A DNA stretch of 64,000 nucleotides from Rosellinia necatrix (GCA_021209875.1 JAGYVD010000004.1:434001-498000), one strand, 5' to 3'. Counted from the stretch's first letter, positions 1 through 11,015 are shown. Program-made: numbers and translations. The notes: generated by a model from the sequence alone, not told the origin.

Positions 1-1121
1 GACCGACCTCTCACACTCCTTACGACTTCACGACGATTTCTATACAATTTTCAAATAGAATCTCATCCGCTCCTTGAATACGGCATTATCTGGCATTATC
101 AGGATACCCAAATCACACCTTGTTTCCGAACTGCATAGCGACTGTTTACACCTTTTCAATTGGCGGAGTGGAAAAATTGACGACAAGCGTAGGCTGTCTG
201 TCTTTGCATGAATGGGCGTTTTGGTTCTGATTTCAGTTTTGATTTTGGTCTTGTTTTCTTTTCCTTTTTGGGGTTAATACACATGGAGTATATTCCTCGC
301 GTGTTGATGGGTTTCGCGGGACCATGTATTAGGATGTTCACGTCAATGTTGGCTAAAAGATAAGGAGTTTTGGGCGCCCCAGCTGTCACTAGGGGTTAGC
401 AGTGATGGAAGGAACCGAAGTGCTGGCCATGGGAACAAACTACGGGGTTCAAAGCGATTGCTTGCTGGCTTAGCGTTCGGTAGGCAGGAGAGCTGATGCA
501 AATTAAGTAGGACTGCTTGATCTGATCACACATTGGCTTGCGGTAAATAATATTAATAAGACACCGTGCTGATTTAATGAATTTCGTTGCTACCATTTTT
601 CTCCTTAGGCCTCGTGACCCTCCATGCCTCAGGTTGCGTGATTTACCCCGACGTTATAAGCCTGTCTCGAATCACCACCATAGTATCCCAACACGACGCT
701 ACGCAGGAGGTAAATGCTTCGCAAGCGCAGCAAGGCCTGGCCCTGGCGCACTTCATTAGTGCCGTCTGCTTATTGCCTCTACATACTCCTACAGGTGTGC
801 GCTAAAACCTACGGTAAAGGGCTGGAGCGCCAACAACGCAAGTCACCGACGGAACGTGACATCTTCCGGCGTGTTGCGCACAGCCCGACCCGCGATAATT
901 CTGGTCTATACAGGTTCGACCTACGGTCCAGAGGCAGCATCATGACATAGGGCTCCGACGAAGCATAAGCATTCACCGAACGTAGCCAGGGACCGAACAG
1001 CATGTGCTTTGATCGATGCCTTACGGTTGAGCTAACTAGAAAATAGCTATGAGTGCCCGCTAAGGGTGAAACCCAGGTTCGCTAGATATTTATCCCAGCA
1101 CCAGACGTGTCGCCAACACCG

Positions 1122-1175
1122 CACGCGATGCACGCGATGCACACGATACACACGATACACACGATATACACGATA
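1122..1175. repeat. 9-bp tandem repeat, six copies
   Basis: Six consecutive 9-mers are visible: CACGCGATG twice, CACACGATA three times, then TACACGATA. Neighbouring units differ by one or two C/T or G/A steps, so the array carries a directional gradient of transitions. The Cys/Ile/Val-rich peptide it would encode on the minus strand is an artefact of the period. Confidence 0.9.
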
Positions 1176-1633
1176 TACATCCGAATTTGGCGGGGAAAAC
1201 GACAGGGGCCCAGATAGGCAGACGGCGCAGTCTCGCTAGCGAATACGAGGTTTTCCCCCACGATTCCGGAGTCGCTCAGTCGAGCCCAAGCCATTGAGCC
1301 CTCCCGGAACCTCCCGGCCTTTGTCCCTCAGCCCTGATCCACGGACGGGCGATATGGCCAGCCGGACTTCTTGGGCGAGAATCGAAGAAGCGCATAGCCG
1401 GAACAGGATAGCGGCGGCATACCTCTTCAGGGCGCAGCAAGGATCCGCCCGTCACACAGGCTTTGTCATGTCGGGTGAGCTGCGGTGGTGCGCTATGGTG
1501 TTGTATGGCAGGCCCGGTTGGCACCCGGACGGAACCCCTTTCAGTGAGTCGACCTACCCTCGGGAGGCACAGCGGGCGAGGGAAGCGCCCGCCATGCCCT
1601 GCCCTCGCTCGTGCGGGACAAAGGGGATTAAAA

Positions 1634-1676
1634 AAAATAATAAAAAATTAAAAGGATAATAATAAAAAATTAAAAA
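1634..1676. repeat. AT-rich direct repeat, two imperfect copies
   Basis: A 17-20-bp motif of the form ATAATAAAAAATTAAAA occurs at 1637-1653 and again, with one extra ATA, at 1656-1675. It sits at the sharp edge of the GC-rich stretch 1,080-1,620. A related AAAAAATTAAAAACT motif recurs near 3,938-3,951. Confidence 0.7.
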
Positions 1677-1869
1677 CGAGCGGTGAGAGAGAGGCATTCA
1701 ATTCATGTAGGGTCGTCTATTCATCTACCGACGGTTACTCTTGGAATCCGCTCTCTTCATCCGGTAGCATGGGCAGTGCTCGCTGCTGGCCTCCCGACCC
1801 CAAATGGTCCCCCCGGCCGAAACTGTAGGATGAAGCACAAGCCAACCGCCCGTCGCATCGCAGGCCTAC

Positions 1870-1922
1870 ATTCTTCCCCTCCCTCCCCTTCTCCCTCTCC
1901 CTCTTTTCCCTCTCCATTCCTC
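1870..1922. repeat. Homopyrimidine tract
   Basis: About 50 bases are almost entirely C and T, mostly CCCTCC and CTCCCT words. Related simple tracts follow: poly-T at 2045-2060, a second C/T tract at about 2131-2167, poly-A at about 2292-2303, and a G/A tract at 2848-2876. Such tracts are common in fungal intergenic DNA. I see no gene that one of them would serve directly. Confidence 0.8.
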
Positions 1923-4135
1923 GCATCGCTAGGTTATGTTGCTTAATCATAGGATGGTTCACATATATGTGCACCTATATACACAAGTAGAGCCCGTAGA
2001 AGGCGAAGCGTAGGGTGCGTGTCGCGCCAATTTTTCGAAAAGGGTTTTTTTTTTTTTTCTCGGTATAATATGTGTGCAGTTTTCGCACATACCCGTCGTA
2101 TTTTTTTTATGCCGCAGGCGCATGTACTGTACTTCTCCCCTCCTCCTCCCTGCCCCCTCCCCCCCCGATTGTCTCGCGTCCTTGCATATCTTTGGGAAGC
2201 GGACATATACACCGCTTTCGTTTCCGTAACACGACGCTGCGATACTACGAAGCACGGCAATGCGCAAAACTCTAAAGAACAAAACTATTTGAAAAAAAAA
2301 AAATAATAATAAGAGAGGGGCGGGGAGAGGGACTGATGTCATCAAAAATCACTCAAAGACGGCGCCTAGTGTTATTAATTGATACCCAAAGACGCGTTCC
2401 GAGAATCGGCTATCTTGGATTTTTCGATATTCATATACTCAATACATTGGGAGCATGGGGCGACGTAGATTTACGCGCTCCTTTCATCTTTGCTTCCTGC
2501 CCAATTCATCAATCTGTTACTGGTACCAAGCCAACGGTGGTTATGTCATGGACAGGGGTACGGACCTTTTCTCCGGCCCTCGCTGGCTTACTGTAGAGAG
2601 GTCGAAATGGTACGGCCTTATAACCGGGGGTATGCTTGTCTTACGATATCCAGATCTATGGGTTGTGTACGGTCGAATATATCGCTGCTTATTCGTCGCG
2701 ACGTTCGCGTGTTATTGATACTCCCCATGCAGCAGGGCTGAGTATTCGTTACAGCTGCTTCTCTGCGGCCAATCAATACGGCAAGCGCTCTTAGGCTATG
2801 GTTGCGAGCTTCTATAAATAGAAGTCCCGCGAAGGGCTGGGTAGCCTAGAAAGAAAAAGGGGGGAGGGGGGAGGGTGTCATTCGTCGCTCCAACCGAGTT
2901 TGCCCATTGTTTGCTCTTTCGGCCGCTCGCCACGACTCCGAATGTAAGGTTAAATGCGAATAGCAAGGAAGGGCGGAAGTGATCCGTAGATAGATACGAC
3001 TGAAGAATTACCTTTGACGATTTAGTACTCCATACCGTATAAGAGCATCAACACTGCACTCCTTAAAGATTTTTTTTTGATATAAGGATATCTATCGACC
3101 GCGTGGAATCGTTGTCATTCATCCCAAATAGGGGTGATGCCATATGTAATTATTCCGCCAAACCATACATCTACGACATATATCGGCCCGCTACAGGAGA
3201 GGGTTATATAGTCTGGAATTTAACTGTCGACGATCTCTTATGCATCTGACCTGCTGTAAAACCGTCTGAAATCACACAGGATACTGTAGCAGGTATTAAT
3301 TCTGAAGTCAATAACGTTAGGCTTTAGTATTGTTGGTTACTCTATTAAAGTTGATAGTGAACAAAGAATAAAGCTAAATTATAGATAACTAGGCTACGGT
3401 AACTATAAATTAACCTTATAACCCTGTTTTCAGTAGTTCATATTATTAGGTCAGGTTTCACCACTCTTAACTGTATTATTACAGCATAATTCTATACATT
3501 TGCCCTATGACATCAATAGAACCGTATCCTATCGTGTGAAGATTCTGATCAACGGTGTGCGGCGATTAGTCCTTTCATAAGAATATGTATTAACGTGGAT
3601 AAACTCTAGATTGCCTTATGAAGAACAGCATCTGAATATGAGAAGGCGTCCAAAACGTACCCCTCTCAGCGATGGTATTGTCCGCATTTTTTACTCAGAA
3701 TGTCTTCCAAGTTATAAACGCTTTCTGTGTACCACTCATGAAAATCGCGCTATAAGAGATATAAAGTAATAAGGGAATGGAACAAAGTGAGATCAAATAA
3801 CTATTACATGTAAATTATAACTTGTTAAGCTATTTATGATATTATAAACGATCACCTTGTTTTAAAGGTAGTAGTAACAGGGGAGTATAGCTTTTCCTAA
3901 GTAAAGCGTCTCTTTGTGATTATAAGGGGCCAATATTAAAAAATTAAAAACTATTGGTTATAGAAAATTAAAAGTTTACGCTTCCTGAAGGTAACATCTT
4001 AGGCAGGGGTGTTGATATCGAATGGTTTAGATAGAGTTCACACACTTTTGTTGCTTTGTAGTAGGAAATCATATTGCTGGGGGCTAATGTGATTACTGTA
4101 GTTGCTAGTAGATCAGTGTTAGATCCCTTCTTGGG

Positions 4136-4160
4136 CGAAGCCTTCGTTAGGAAGGCTTCG
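4136..4160. repeat. Perfect hairpin, 10-bp stem
   Basis: CGAAGCCTTC and GAAGGCTTCG form a perfect 10-bp inverted repeat around a 5-base loop (GTTAG). A further GCCTTCC follows at about 4168-4174. The GAAGCCTTC word also occurs in the hairpin group at 4495-4590 and in the LTR of element Y at 19,616. Confidence 0.75.
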
Positions 4161-4494
4161 TAGGGACGCCTTCCTTTGGAAAGCATCTGACAGGGTGCAC
4201 TTAGAAATTCTCACCTCTCTCCAACTATTTGATCCCTACTAATCAGACCAAAGCGTATAATAACCCTTCTAAGCGGGGGATTACGGCTTTGTGACCGAGA
4301 ATTTGGCCGTATTTAAGGCAAGGGTTTATGCAGTGTAGCAATGAAGTGTTATATACACTATGCTGCACCCCTCAGCGATATATGGCGGCTAGTGGTAAGC
4401 TTTAATATGTCGTAGAAAGACGATGTATTAGACCCTGGAGAGTAAGTGTCCAAGAACTTGTCTACTAGAAGTTTGACTATGACGTCATCTTTAA

Positions 4495-4590
4495 AGGGCT
4501 TTTTAGGAAGCCTTCGACGAAGGAAGGCGTCCGCAGGAAGCCTTCTCGAAAAAGCCCTCTCGGGGGAGCCTTCTGCGGGGAGGCCTCGTG
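4495..4590. repeat. GC-rich hairpin cluster
   Basis: AGGGCTTTTT (4495-4504) and AAAAAGCCCT (4549-4558) form a perfect 10-bp stem. Inside it are several GAAGCCTTC/GAAGGC words that can pair among themselves. The cluster continues to about 4590 with GGAGCCTTCTGCGGGGAGGC. It stands out in AT-richer surroundings and has no coding capacity. It could be a fragment of a small mobile element, but I see no clean ends. Confidence 0.6.
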
Positions 4591-5367
4591 GTTAGCCGTA
4601 ACTTGAGGCTTCCGAATCTTTTAATAATTATTGGTAGTTATAGATTCGGGTCTCGTAATGCCGATATTGCGTCATTGAGAAAGTTAATGCTCCTGGATGA
4701 AGAAATCCCTCGTCACGTATCTGGTATTTACTTCTGACCGGTTCGGTGTAATGCCGGTCGATGATAATTGACCCGATCGGTCCCGCGCATGGAATGCGGG
4801 ATCCCTATATAATACCACCCTTCGCTTGCAAAGTTGAAAGGGGGATCTCAGAGCGCTTTTATAATTGTACTCCAAGAGAGGTGACCGAGACGTATCTACT
4901 TACGTATCTACTTAACCTTCCGCCTGGTGACATGGGTTACAAGCACAACAGGGTAAGGCGCTGACCGGTTTGGACTAGTCAGCACGATTCCTTCTGACCC
5001 CTTGCCGAAACAACTGTCGATCTTATCTTGATAATCTCATTAACAGTGCCTTTAAGCTACGTCGTCTTCGGCGCCGTTGAGCGCTCTGAATCGGACCGCT
5101 CGGCGATTCTTCCGGATAGGGACCAGCTGGGACGATCCCCGTGGGGTTCCCATGTGGCCCTGGTTTCTGCCCTATTCTAGTGTAGCACGCTTAGCCTTCC
5201 GGAGCAAGTCGACGGGATGCCGCATAACTCAGGTGATCGCGGCGTGGCCCTTTAATAGGACGGAGGATGGCGGATTCGCGCGCACAGGTCTCCCATCGTC
5301 GTCGCTCGTGAACATTGGCCGGCCCTTCGTCGCCCTAACCCGGCCGTCTGTTAGCTGGCTGGTCTAA

Positions 5368-5381
5368 CCGACGTAGCGCCG
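5368..5381 (-). promoter_or_regulatory. Candidate AmyR-type site
   Basis: CCG-N8-CCG on the plus strand reads CGG-N8-CGG on the minus strand, the binding consensus of the Zn2Cys6 regulator AmyR that controls amylase genes in Aspergillus. It lies about 200 bp upstream of the amylase ATG. The motif is short and the region is GC-rich, so a chance match is quite possible. Other CGG pairs nearby have spacings of 6, 7, 9 or 10. Confidence 0.3.
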
Positions 5382-5476
5382 GCGACGCATCTTAGTTACT
5401 CCCCAGAAGAGACCGATCAGCGCGGGATGCCGGACACTACTTCGGCTCCCGACAATGGTTAACGGAGGGAATGTCC

Positions 5477-5484
5477 TATAAGTA
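5477..5484 (+). promoter_or_regulatory. Candidate TATA box of the amylase gene
   Basis: TATAAGTA lies 97 bp before the ATG at 5581, a usual distance for a fungal core promoter with a short 5' leader. Confidence 0.45.
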
Positions 5485-5580
5485 CCGCGGCACGCATCCC
5501 CGTTATCATCACCCCGAGCCCTCCATATCCCCTGACGTATTCATCGAACCGTGGAGTTGGGACCGCTGTCGATCCGAATC

Positions 5581-7094
5581 ATGCGTCTTGTGGGCTCTTC
5601 AATCGTTATCCTCTCCCAGCTCCTGCTGCCGGTTCTTTCGGCGGATACGGCAGCATGGAAGTCCCGGAATATCTACTTTGCGCTGACCGACCGTATCGCC
5701 CGCAGCAGTAGCGATATGGGAGGCAGCGCATGTAGCAATCTTGGGAACTACTGCGGCGGCACCTTCAAGGGTCTCGAGTCCAAGCTTGACTACATCGCCG
5801 GTATGGGCTTCGACGCGGTATGGATTACGCCAGTTGTGACAAGTAAGGAAGCTCTTGTGCTAGAGGGATCGTGTTGCTACTGATCCATCTATCCAAATTT
5901 AGATAGCGACGGTGGTTACCATGGATATTGGGCTCTGGACCTATATGGCATTAACCCGAACTACGGAAGTGCAGACGATCTGAAGAGCCTGGTTAATACC
6001 GCGCATAGCAAGGTAAGAGAGGGTGGTGGATGTGTTTCGCGCGCCCTCTCAGCCACTGGTTTCCTAACTGCTTGGAGTAGGGGATATATATCATGGTTGA
6101 CGTGGTCGCAAATCATATGGGCAATGCCAATATCGTCGACGACAAGCCGGAACCAATGAACCAACAGAGCTCGTACCACGATGCTTGCGACATCAACTAC
6201 TCTGACCAGAACAGCATTGAGAAATGCCGCATTGCCGGTCTTCCCGACGTGAACACGGAGAGCGCCGAGATCCAGGCGTTCTACCAAGACTGGATCAGGT
6301 ACCTGGTGAAGGAGTACTCGTTCGACGGGGTCCGCATCGACACGGTGAAGCACGTCAACAAGGACTTCTGGCCCGGGTTCTCGTCCGCGGCCGGGGTCTA
6401 CACGATCGGCGAGGTGTTCGACGGCGGGGTCGACTACCTCGCCGGGTACGCCGGCCTGATGTCGGGGCTGCTGAACTACGCCATCTACTACCCGATGAAC
6501 AACTTCTACCAGCAGAAGGGCAGCAGCCAGGCGATGGTGGACATGCACAACCAGATCAGCGCCGCGTTCCCGGACCCGGCGGCGCTGGGGACGTTCCTGG
6601 ACAACCACGACAACGCGCGGTGGCTGAACGCGAAGAACGACCTGTCGCTGCTCAAGAACGCGCTGGCGTACGTGATCCTCTCGCGCGGCGTGCCCATCGT
6701 GTACTACGGCACGGAGCAGGCGTACGGCGGCGGCGCGGACCCGGCGAACCGCGAGGACCTGTGGCGCAGCGGCTTCGACACGGGCGCCGAGATGTACGGC
6801 GCCATCGCCCGGCTCTCGGCCGCGCGCCGGGCCGCGGGCGGGCTCGCCGCCGACGACCAGGCCCACCTCTACGTCGCCGACACCGCGTACGCCTGGAGCC
6901 GCGCCGGCGGCGACCTCGTCGTCCTCACCACCAACAGCGGCCGCGGCTCCGCGTCCCGCCACTGCTTCAACACCCAGGCCCCCAACCGCCAGTGGAACAA
7001 CACCTTCGGCGCCGGCTCGTACACCTCGGACGCCAGCGGCGGCGTCTGCGTCGACGTCACCAACGGCGAGCCCGTCGTGCTTCTGGCGGCTTGA
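5581..7094 (+). CDS. Secreted GH13 alpha-amylase, three exons
   Basis: This gene encodes an extracellular endo-acting alpha-amylase that cleaves alpha-1,4-glucan bonds in starch. Exons are 5581-5842, 5903-6012 and 6081-7094, giving 461 residues. The introns (60 and 68 bp) have GTAAGG/GTAAGA donors and TAG acceptors, and the second has a CTAAC branch site. I chose the ATG at 5581 because it opens a signal peptide (residues 1 to about 21); the in-frame GTG at 5551 is not a likely start. The GH13 motifs are all present: VDVVANH (130-136), GVRIDTVKH with nucleophile Asp211, GEVF with acid/base Glu235, and DNHD with Asp301. The barrel is complete. Domain B looks shorter than in Taka-amylase, which is 499 residues, and no starch-binding domain follows. 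Third codon positions become almost all G/C after about position 6270, unlike exons 1 and 2. The minus-strand and +2 open frames across this part are GC-driven shadows. The family assignment is firm. Confidence 0.95.
5843..5902 (+). other. Amylase intron 1
   Basis: This 60-bp intron runs from GTAAGG to TTTAG. It contains in-frame stops, and removing it joins the ITPVVT stretch to NSDGGYHGYW, which is conserved in fungal amylases. Confidence 0.9.
6013..6080 (+). other. Amylase intron 2
   Basis: This 68-bp intron runs from GTAAGA to GTAG, with a CTAAC branch-like site at 6064-6068. It is phase 0 and joins NTAHSK to GIYIMVDVVANH. Confidence 0.92.
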
Positions 7095-7568
7095 AGGGAA
7101 AAGGTCGTGGTGTGGCGTGGTAAGCGCGTGTAGAATAACCGTGTAGAAGTAAATGAGGATGAGGATGACGTGTTCATGACGGATACGATTTCTCGCAAAA
7201 TAAAACAGGCTGTGTTGTTATCATGACGGTGTCATACCTTGATGCTATTATGTCCTTTACGTATCTAACTTGGTAGATTAAAATCGTGATGGGGGTCTTG
7301 GCCGAAGCTTTCCGGAACTCATCAAGTGGTTAGAGCTTTTGCGCCTGCCAGTGATGTGATCATATGCACATCCTCGTGAAGTTTGGAGTTGGTATAACTA
7401 ATTAATATCCAATAAAATACTAAAATACATAAGATCGTGTCCGAAGACCTGGAGGCCTGATCCGTACAATTTGTTTGGGTGCTAATAAGATGGGCATAGA
7501 GCACCGACCCCCGGTACTTCAGAAGACTCTGGATTCCTCGCTTATATTCAAAACATGTCTGACAGATG
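7095..7568. other. Intergenic region between convergent genes
   Basis: The amylase (+) and the cupin gene (-) converge here. An AATAAA at 7199-7204, about 105 bases after the amylase stop, is a possible 3'-end signal. Otherwise I see nothing distinctive. Confidence 0.55.
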
Positions 7569-8129
7569 TCAATCGAGACCGGCCGTGCCCAGCTTTTGGC
7601 CATTGTTTAAGACGATGGGTTCTGATTCAGACAGAATACCAACCATCCGCGCCCATTTGTCCTTACTGGGGTTCGTCCATCGATGCATTGTGCCGCGTTG
7701 AACAATCATGTCGCCGGGCTTCATCAGGCGCGTCTCGCCCGAGTCGAGCATCAACTGCAGCTCGCCATCAATGATCGTGACGAAGTCAAGGCTGATGGTG
7801 CGGTGAAGCGGACTTCCCGCCCCGGGCGGTATGTCGATATACCAGACAGTCGCGCCTCCGCCGGGGGTGAACAGCGGGGGAGGCTTTTCCAGGTAGCCGC
7901 CATAAGCACTAAGATTGCCCTCGTTCAGGGCTTCAGGCGCCTGCCCCGAGACGTAGGCGAGACGCAACAAGGTCCCGTCCAGGTTCTGAGTAACCGTAAG
8001 GCTCTCTTCGAACGTCTTGTCAAAGGAAGCGATCGAGGTATCGAGATTCGTGGTAGTGATTACACGTGCCGGGTTGGGAAGAGCCGGCACATAGGTGGGG
8101 GAAGAAGTATCGTCTTGTTCTGTAGCCAT
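7569..8129 (-). CDS. Small single-domain cupin protein
   Basis: This intronless gene encodes 186 residues. The ATG at 8129 (MATEQDD) is in a good context, with G at -3 and G at +4; the longer frame to 8162 begins with TTG and is not used here. The cupin barrel covers about residues 90-165. Motif 1 is around PPGAGSPLH (His109) and continues THR-x-x-x-Asp115 to DGE (121-123). The usual second His of HxH is replaced by Thr111. Motif 2 is KPGDMIVQRGTMHRWTN (about 137-153) with His149. In fungi this cupin type occurs near secondary-metabolism and sugar-related genes, and its substrate is generally unknown. No signal peptide is seen, so it is probably cytosolic. It is convergent with the amylase and co-oriented with the DUF1593 gene. 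The fold is clear; the function is open. Confidence 0.85.
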   Translation of the reverse strand: MATEQDDTSSPTYVPALPNPARVITTTNLDTSIASFDKTFEESLTVTQNLDGTLLRLAYVSGQAPEALNEGNLSAYGGYLEKPPPLFTPGGGATVWYIDIPPGAGSPLHRTISLDFVTIIDGELQLMLDSGETRLMKPGDMIVQRGTMHRWTNPSKDKWARMVGILSESEPIVLNNGQKLGTAGLD

Positions 8130-9373
8130 TTCGACGCCCGGTATTGCTATAATAATAACCAAGGAGACTTGTATATGGCGCGTTGCTTCGAGGCGATACT
8201 TGACACGATCTATGTATCTCTAGTCTTCTCCCCGAACATGAGCGGTCCCGTCAACAGGCCCTCTCCGCCGTTCTTATATACTAGCAGACACTCTCTTTTG
8301 ACCGTCCTCTGATTGATACTACTTAGTAAACGTAGTCAAGATGACCCAATCCCGACGATATCTCATCGAGTATTGGGGGAAAGGATCAGGGTTCTTGGGC
8401 GCACGATCTTTGGCCGGCCGCTGGGATGCTTGGATTACCAATAACACTATGACTTGGTGGTATGATTACGGCTGTCTACCCCTACACCAAAGTGCCATCT
8501 CGCTGAGGCGCCACCAACATGCATTTAAAATATATATTTTGATTCGCCGAGTAACACTGTGTACCCTCCCATACCCGGAATTCAGGGCTGGTACGCTTCC
8601 GGCACGGAGGCCGCCAAGTGTGAGTGCCGACAAAATAGACGCTTTCGCAGCCGAGAAACCGGCAATGGGGCGCACGGCATCGAGAAAATAGGCAAACACA
8701 CCCAAAGTAAGACGATATGATTCCTAATACAGCACATACGCTGCAACCTTATTGTGATGAAGATTGCGCCACTTTTCATTCGACTAAAGCATGTGCATAT
8801 GGAGATGACAATACGCCTGGTTTAGTAACAGCAGAATCGATCGATGCGGCAATGTGGCGATATGTTACTATATACCCGTCAATTGACTAATAGACTAAGG
8901 CAGGTTTTGTAGGTGACTGTATAGACATATTTGATTTCGGCGGCCAACCTACTACGTATCCTACCGACTAGGCTGTAATGCTGCGTGGGGTTGACAAGTG
9001 CTAGTATCGCATAGCATAAGTGTGATTAATAGTGATACCCAAGAATGTAATAGTTACCCATGCACCATAAGCCTGAAATGCCGCGCCATGTTTCGTCAGT
9101 AGTGGTGTTCGTACCGGGTGTTCGATATTGCACAAAGAGGGGAACCCCTATTCTACATGGCAGGGTCTGCATTGCTGGGCCAAGTGCCCGGGCCCGATAC
9201 CTGGCCTCCGACAGTCATCCCGTAGCGTTTCATGACAGTTAATTCATGAGTTGGTGTCGGGCATGTTATCAGTGAATTGAGCTAGGCTAGCTGATGTTCT
9301 TCCTAACCTAGGTCCCTTATCATGATTATTTTTCGGAAACCGACCGAATACAGCCGTCAGCATCCAAGCCATC
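8130..9373. other. Intergenic region upstream of the cupin gene
   Basis: No gene is supported here. Open frames of 116 residues (8341-8691, +) and 79 residues (8466-8705, -) overlap each other and resemble no family I know. The segment nearest 8130 is the cupin promoter. The rest lies downstream of the DUF1593 gene. Confidence 0.5.
8273..8280 (-). promoter_or_regulatory. Candidate TATA box of the cupin gene
   Basis: On the minus strand this reads TATATAAG, 144 bp upstream of the cupin ATG. Spacing and sequence fit a core promoter, but nothing confirms the start of transcription. Confidence 0.4.
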
Positions 9374-10940
9374 TCAAAGACTGAGATTGTTCGCGGTCTG
9401 CAGTAACACCCTGCGGTAACTCGTCAATGGATGGTATCCGTCATCGGTTACTTCGAGGATCAAATGCAGCAGCCAGCAACCAGAAGGGCTGGAATTTCTG
9501 CCATCACAACTCTCGCGTTCCAAAGGTATCTGCACCTGCACCAGTGAACCGTCATGCGTGGTGCTAATATTCAGCTGGGGAACCGACCCAGCAACGTTCC
9601 AGTCATTAGTACCAGGCTCTTTGTACTGGAACCAGCGGAACGACAAGTGATCGCCATCGGGATCCCGAGTGTTTGATGCGTCTAATGTGATAGTCGAGCC
9701 GGGGGAAACAGTAATATTCAACGGTGTCAAGCTGGTGCTGCCATTCACTGAAATAACAGGGTGGTGGTTTGCCCTGCTCACGTTGGAGGGAAGAGACCAC
9801 TGCATGCGAGCCGCGAAGTCGTTTTGGTATGCGTCTCTCCAGCGCCAAATAGTTGCCAGGTTCGAGATGAACGTCTCGTTGTTCGCCCCGACGACGCGGT
9901 CTGCAGCATCTGCGTATGCATTGAAGTTCAATATGGTCGAAGGGTTGACCTTCGCGTAACGGCCTCCCCAGGACCCATAGTCTGGCTGCTCCGAAACCCC
10001 AAGACCATTCTGTATGAGGTATAAGAAAGTCGGGGTGTCGCCCTCCATGATGTACGCGTAATTCGGGTATGCCTCTTTTCCATACGGCCCGATCTGGATG
10101 TTCTCGCGCAGCCATTCGTGCGAGACCTTCGTGGGATCAGGCCCGCCATGATCTTCGCCATAGTAAGCCTCTCCGGATATGCCAGACCACGAAGCCAAGC
10201 CGTACTGGTTCCAACCGTGGATGGAGGCAATATACAGGATTTCTGGGTAGCGTTGACGAATCCAGGCGCCCGTGTCATCCTGGTCGGATATGGTGTAGAC
10301 ACGGAGCTTGGACCGCAGGGCTGCTGCTTCGGCGGCGGAGAATGTTTCTTCGATCTTGTACAGAACCTGGGCGAGAACATTGGCCCCGCCCCAACAAAGA
10401 ACCCAGAGTGGCTGGTCGGATTCCGCTTGAAGGCGCTCTAGTAGCAGCTCGCCACCGGAGCTAAGCGTGACGTTCTTCCCAACAGCCTCCATTCCGTAGA
10501 CCTGAAGTTTTGGTTAGAGAGATTCTCATAGTGTCGCATTAAATAACGTGCTAATCGTAATCGAGGACACTCACTGAGGGTCCAGTACGTAAAAGGCTCC
10601 GGATCTCATCGCCCGACGGGTACGGCGACCCCGGAGGCGCATGCTGATTCAGATTTTCCGTCACATTGCCATAGGCATTCATGACAAGGAGCATCGCTTC
10701 CGGATGGGTTTCATTTCGCAGCCATGTCGATGTAGTCGCAACAACGCCTTCAGTCTGGAACTGATTAGCGTACAATAGGTAACGAGTCAACGACTCTTGG
10801 TCGTCCGGCTCATTTGAGATATCCGATAGAATGAAAACCCGGGGCTTGTTGGGGTATGGCAACAGGGCGCCCCGGCTGGCGCTAGCGAGGGCCCGGACGA
10901 CCAGGGTGCATAGAAGCGTAACGACTGGGAGAGGTGTCAT
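9374..10940 (-). CDS. Secreted DUF1593 (Sde0182-like) protein, two exons
   Basis: This gene encodes a 497-residue protein of the DUF1593 family, which has a nucleoside-hydrolase-like fold and is linked to carbohydrate binding in bacterial Sde0182. Exon 1 is 10940-10575 and exon 2 is 10501-9374. The intron has a GTGAGT donor, a CTAAC branch site and a CAG acceptor; splicing joins ...RTGPS to VYGMEAVG... The ATG at 10940 opens a signal peptide (residues 1 to about 22). The longer upstream frame adds no family-like sequence. Motifs seen are DISNEPDDQ (40-48), which corresponds to the Asp-rich N-terminal loop of nucleoside hydrolases, then PLWVLCWGG (about 153-161), and SGEAYYGEDHGGPDP (about 231-245). 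A C-terminal Ig/cadherin-like domain starts near 370 and includes DPDGD (402-406). Several N-x-S/T sites fit secretion. The enzymatic reaction is not established for fungal members. Confidence 0.9.
10502..10574 (-). other. Intron of the DUF1593 gene
   Basis: This 73-bp intron runs on the minus strand from GTGAGT to TTCAG, with CTAAC about 12 bases before the acceptor. It contains an in-frame TAG. Confidence 0.9.
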
Positions 10941-10991
10941 GGTGCAACGTGGGTGAGGGGGAATACATGATGAGAGAGCACGATCTAGGTG

Positions 10992-11015
10992 CGTGTTTAA
11001 ATACGTGTTTAAATA
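10992..11015. promoter_or_regulatory. 12-bp tandem duplication with TATA-like core
   Basis: CGTGTTTAAATA occurs twice in direct tandem. On the minus strand this gives two TATTTAAA cores 50-75 bp upstream of the DUF1593 ATG. A palindromic TTTATAAA lies further up at 11094-11101. Either could be the core promoter. Confidence 0.45.

Larger units (their letters stand above)
1..5367. other. Long gene-free stretch
   Basis: I find no credible gene here. The reading frames are short, several begin at non-ATG codons, and none has a recognisable domain or a splice-joined partner. Composition is mixed: roughly balanced from 1 to 2,850 and from 4,700 on, and more AT-rich from about 2,900 to 4,480. It holds a 9-bp tandem repeat, homopyrimidine and homopurine tracts and two GC-rich hairpin groups, listed separately. 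The last kilobase before the amylase is GC-richer and is its likely upstream region. Confidence 0.6.

Noticed and set aside
1294..1659. 121-residue plus-strand frame in the GC-rich stretch near the left end
   Set aside because: It begins at a TTG, runs into the AAAAATAATAAA tract and resembles no protein family.
4480..4487. TGACGTCA palindrome, a CRE/ATF consensus
   Set aside because: It is more than 1 kb from any supported gene start, so a regulatory role cannot be argued.
5961..6962. 333-residue minus-strand frame and 299-residue +2 frame over the amylase
   Set aside because: Both are by-products of the very GC-rich third positions of the amylase. They are Arg/Val/Ala-rich, match no family, and the amylase frame carries all catalytic motifs.
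7683..8312. 209-residue plus-strand frame opposite the cupin gene
   Set aside because: It is antisense to the cupin reading frame and has no domain of its own.
8341..8691. 116-residue plus-strand frame and an overlapping 79-residue minus frame
   Set aside because: Neither resembles a known family or shows splice-joined continuation. Length is within chance for this composition.
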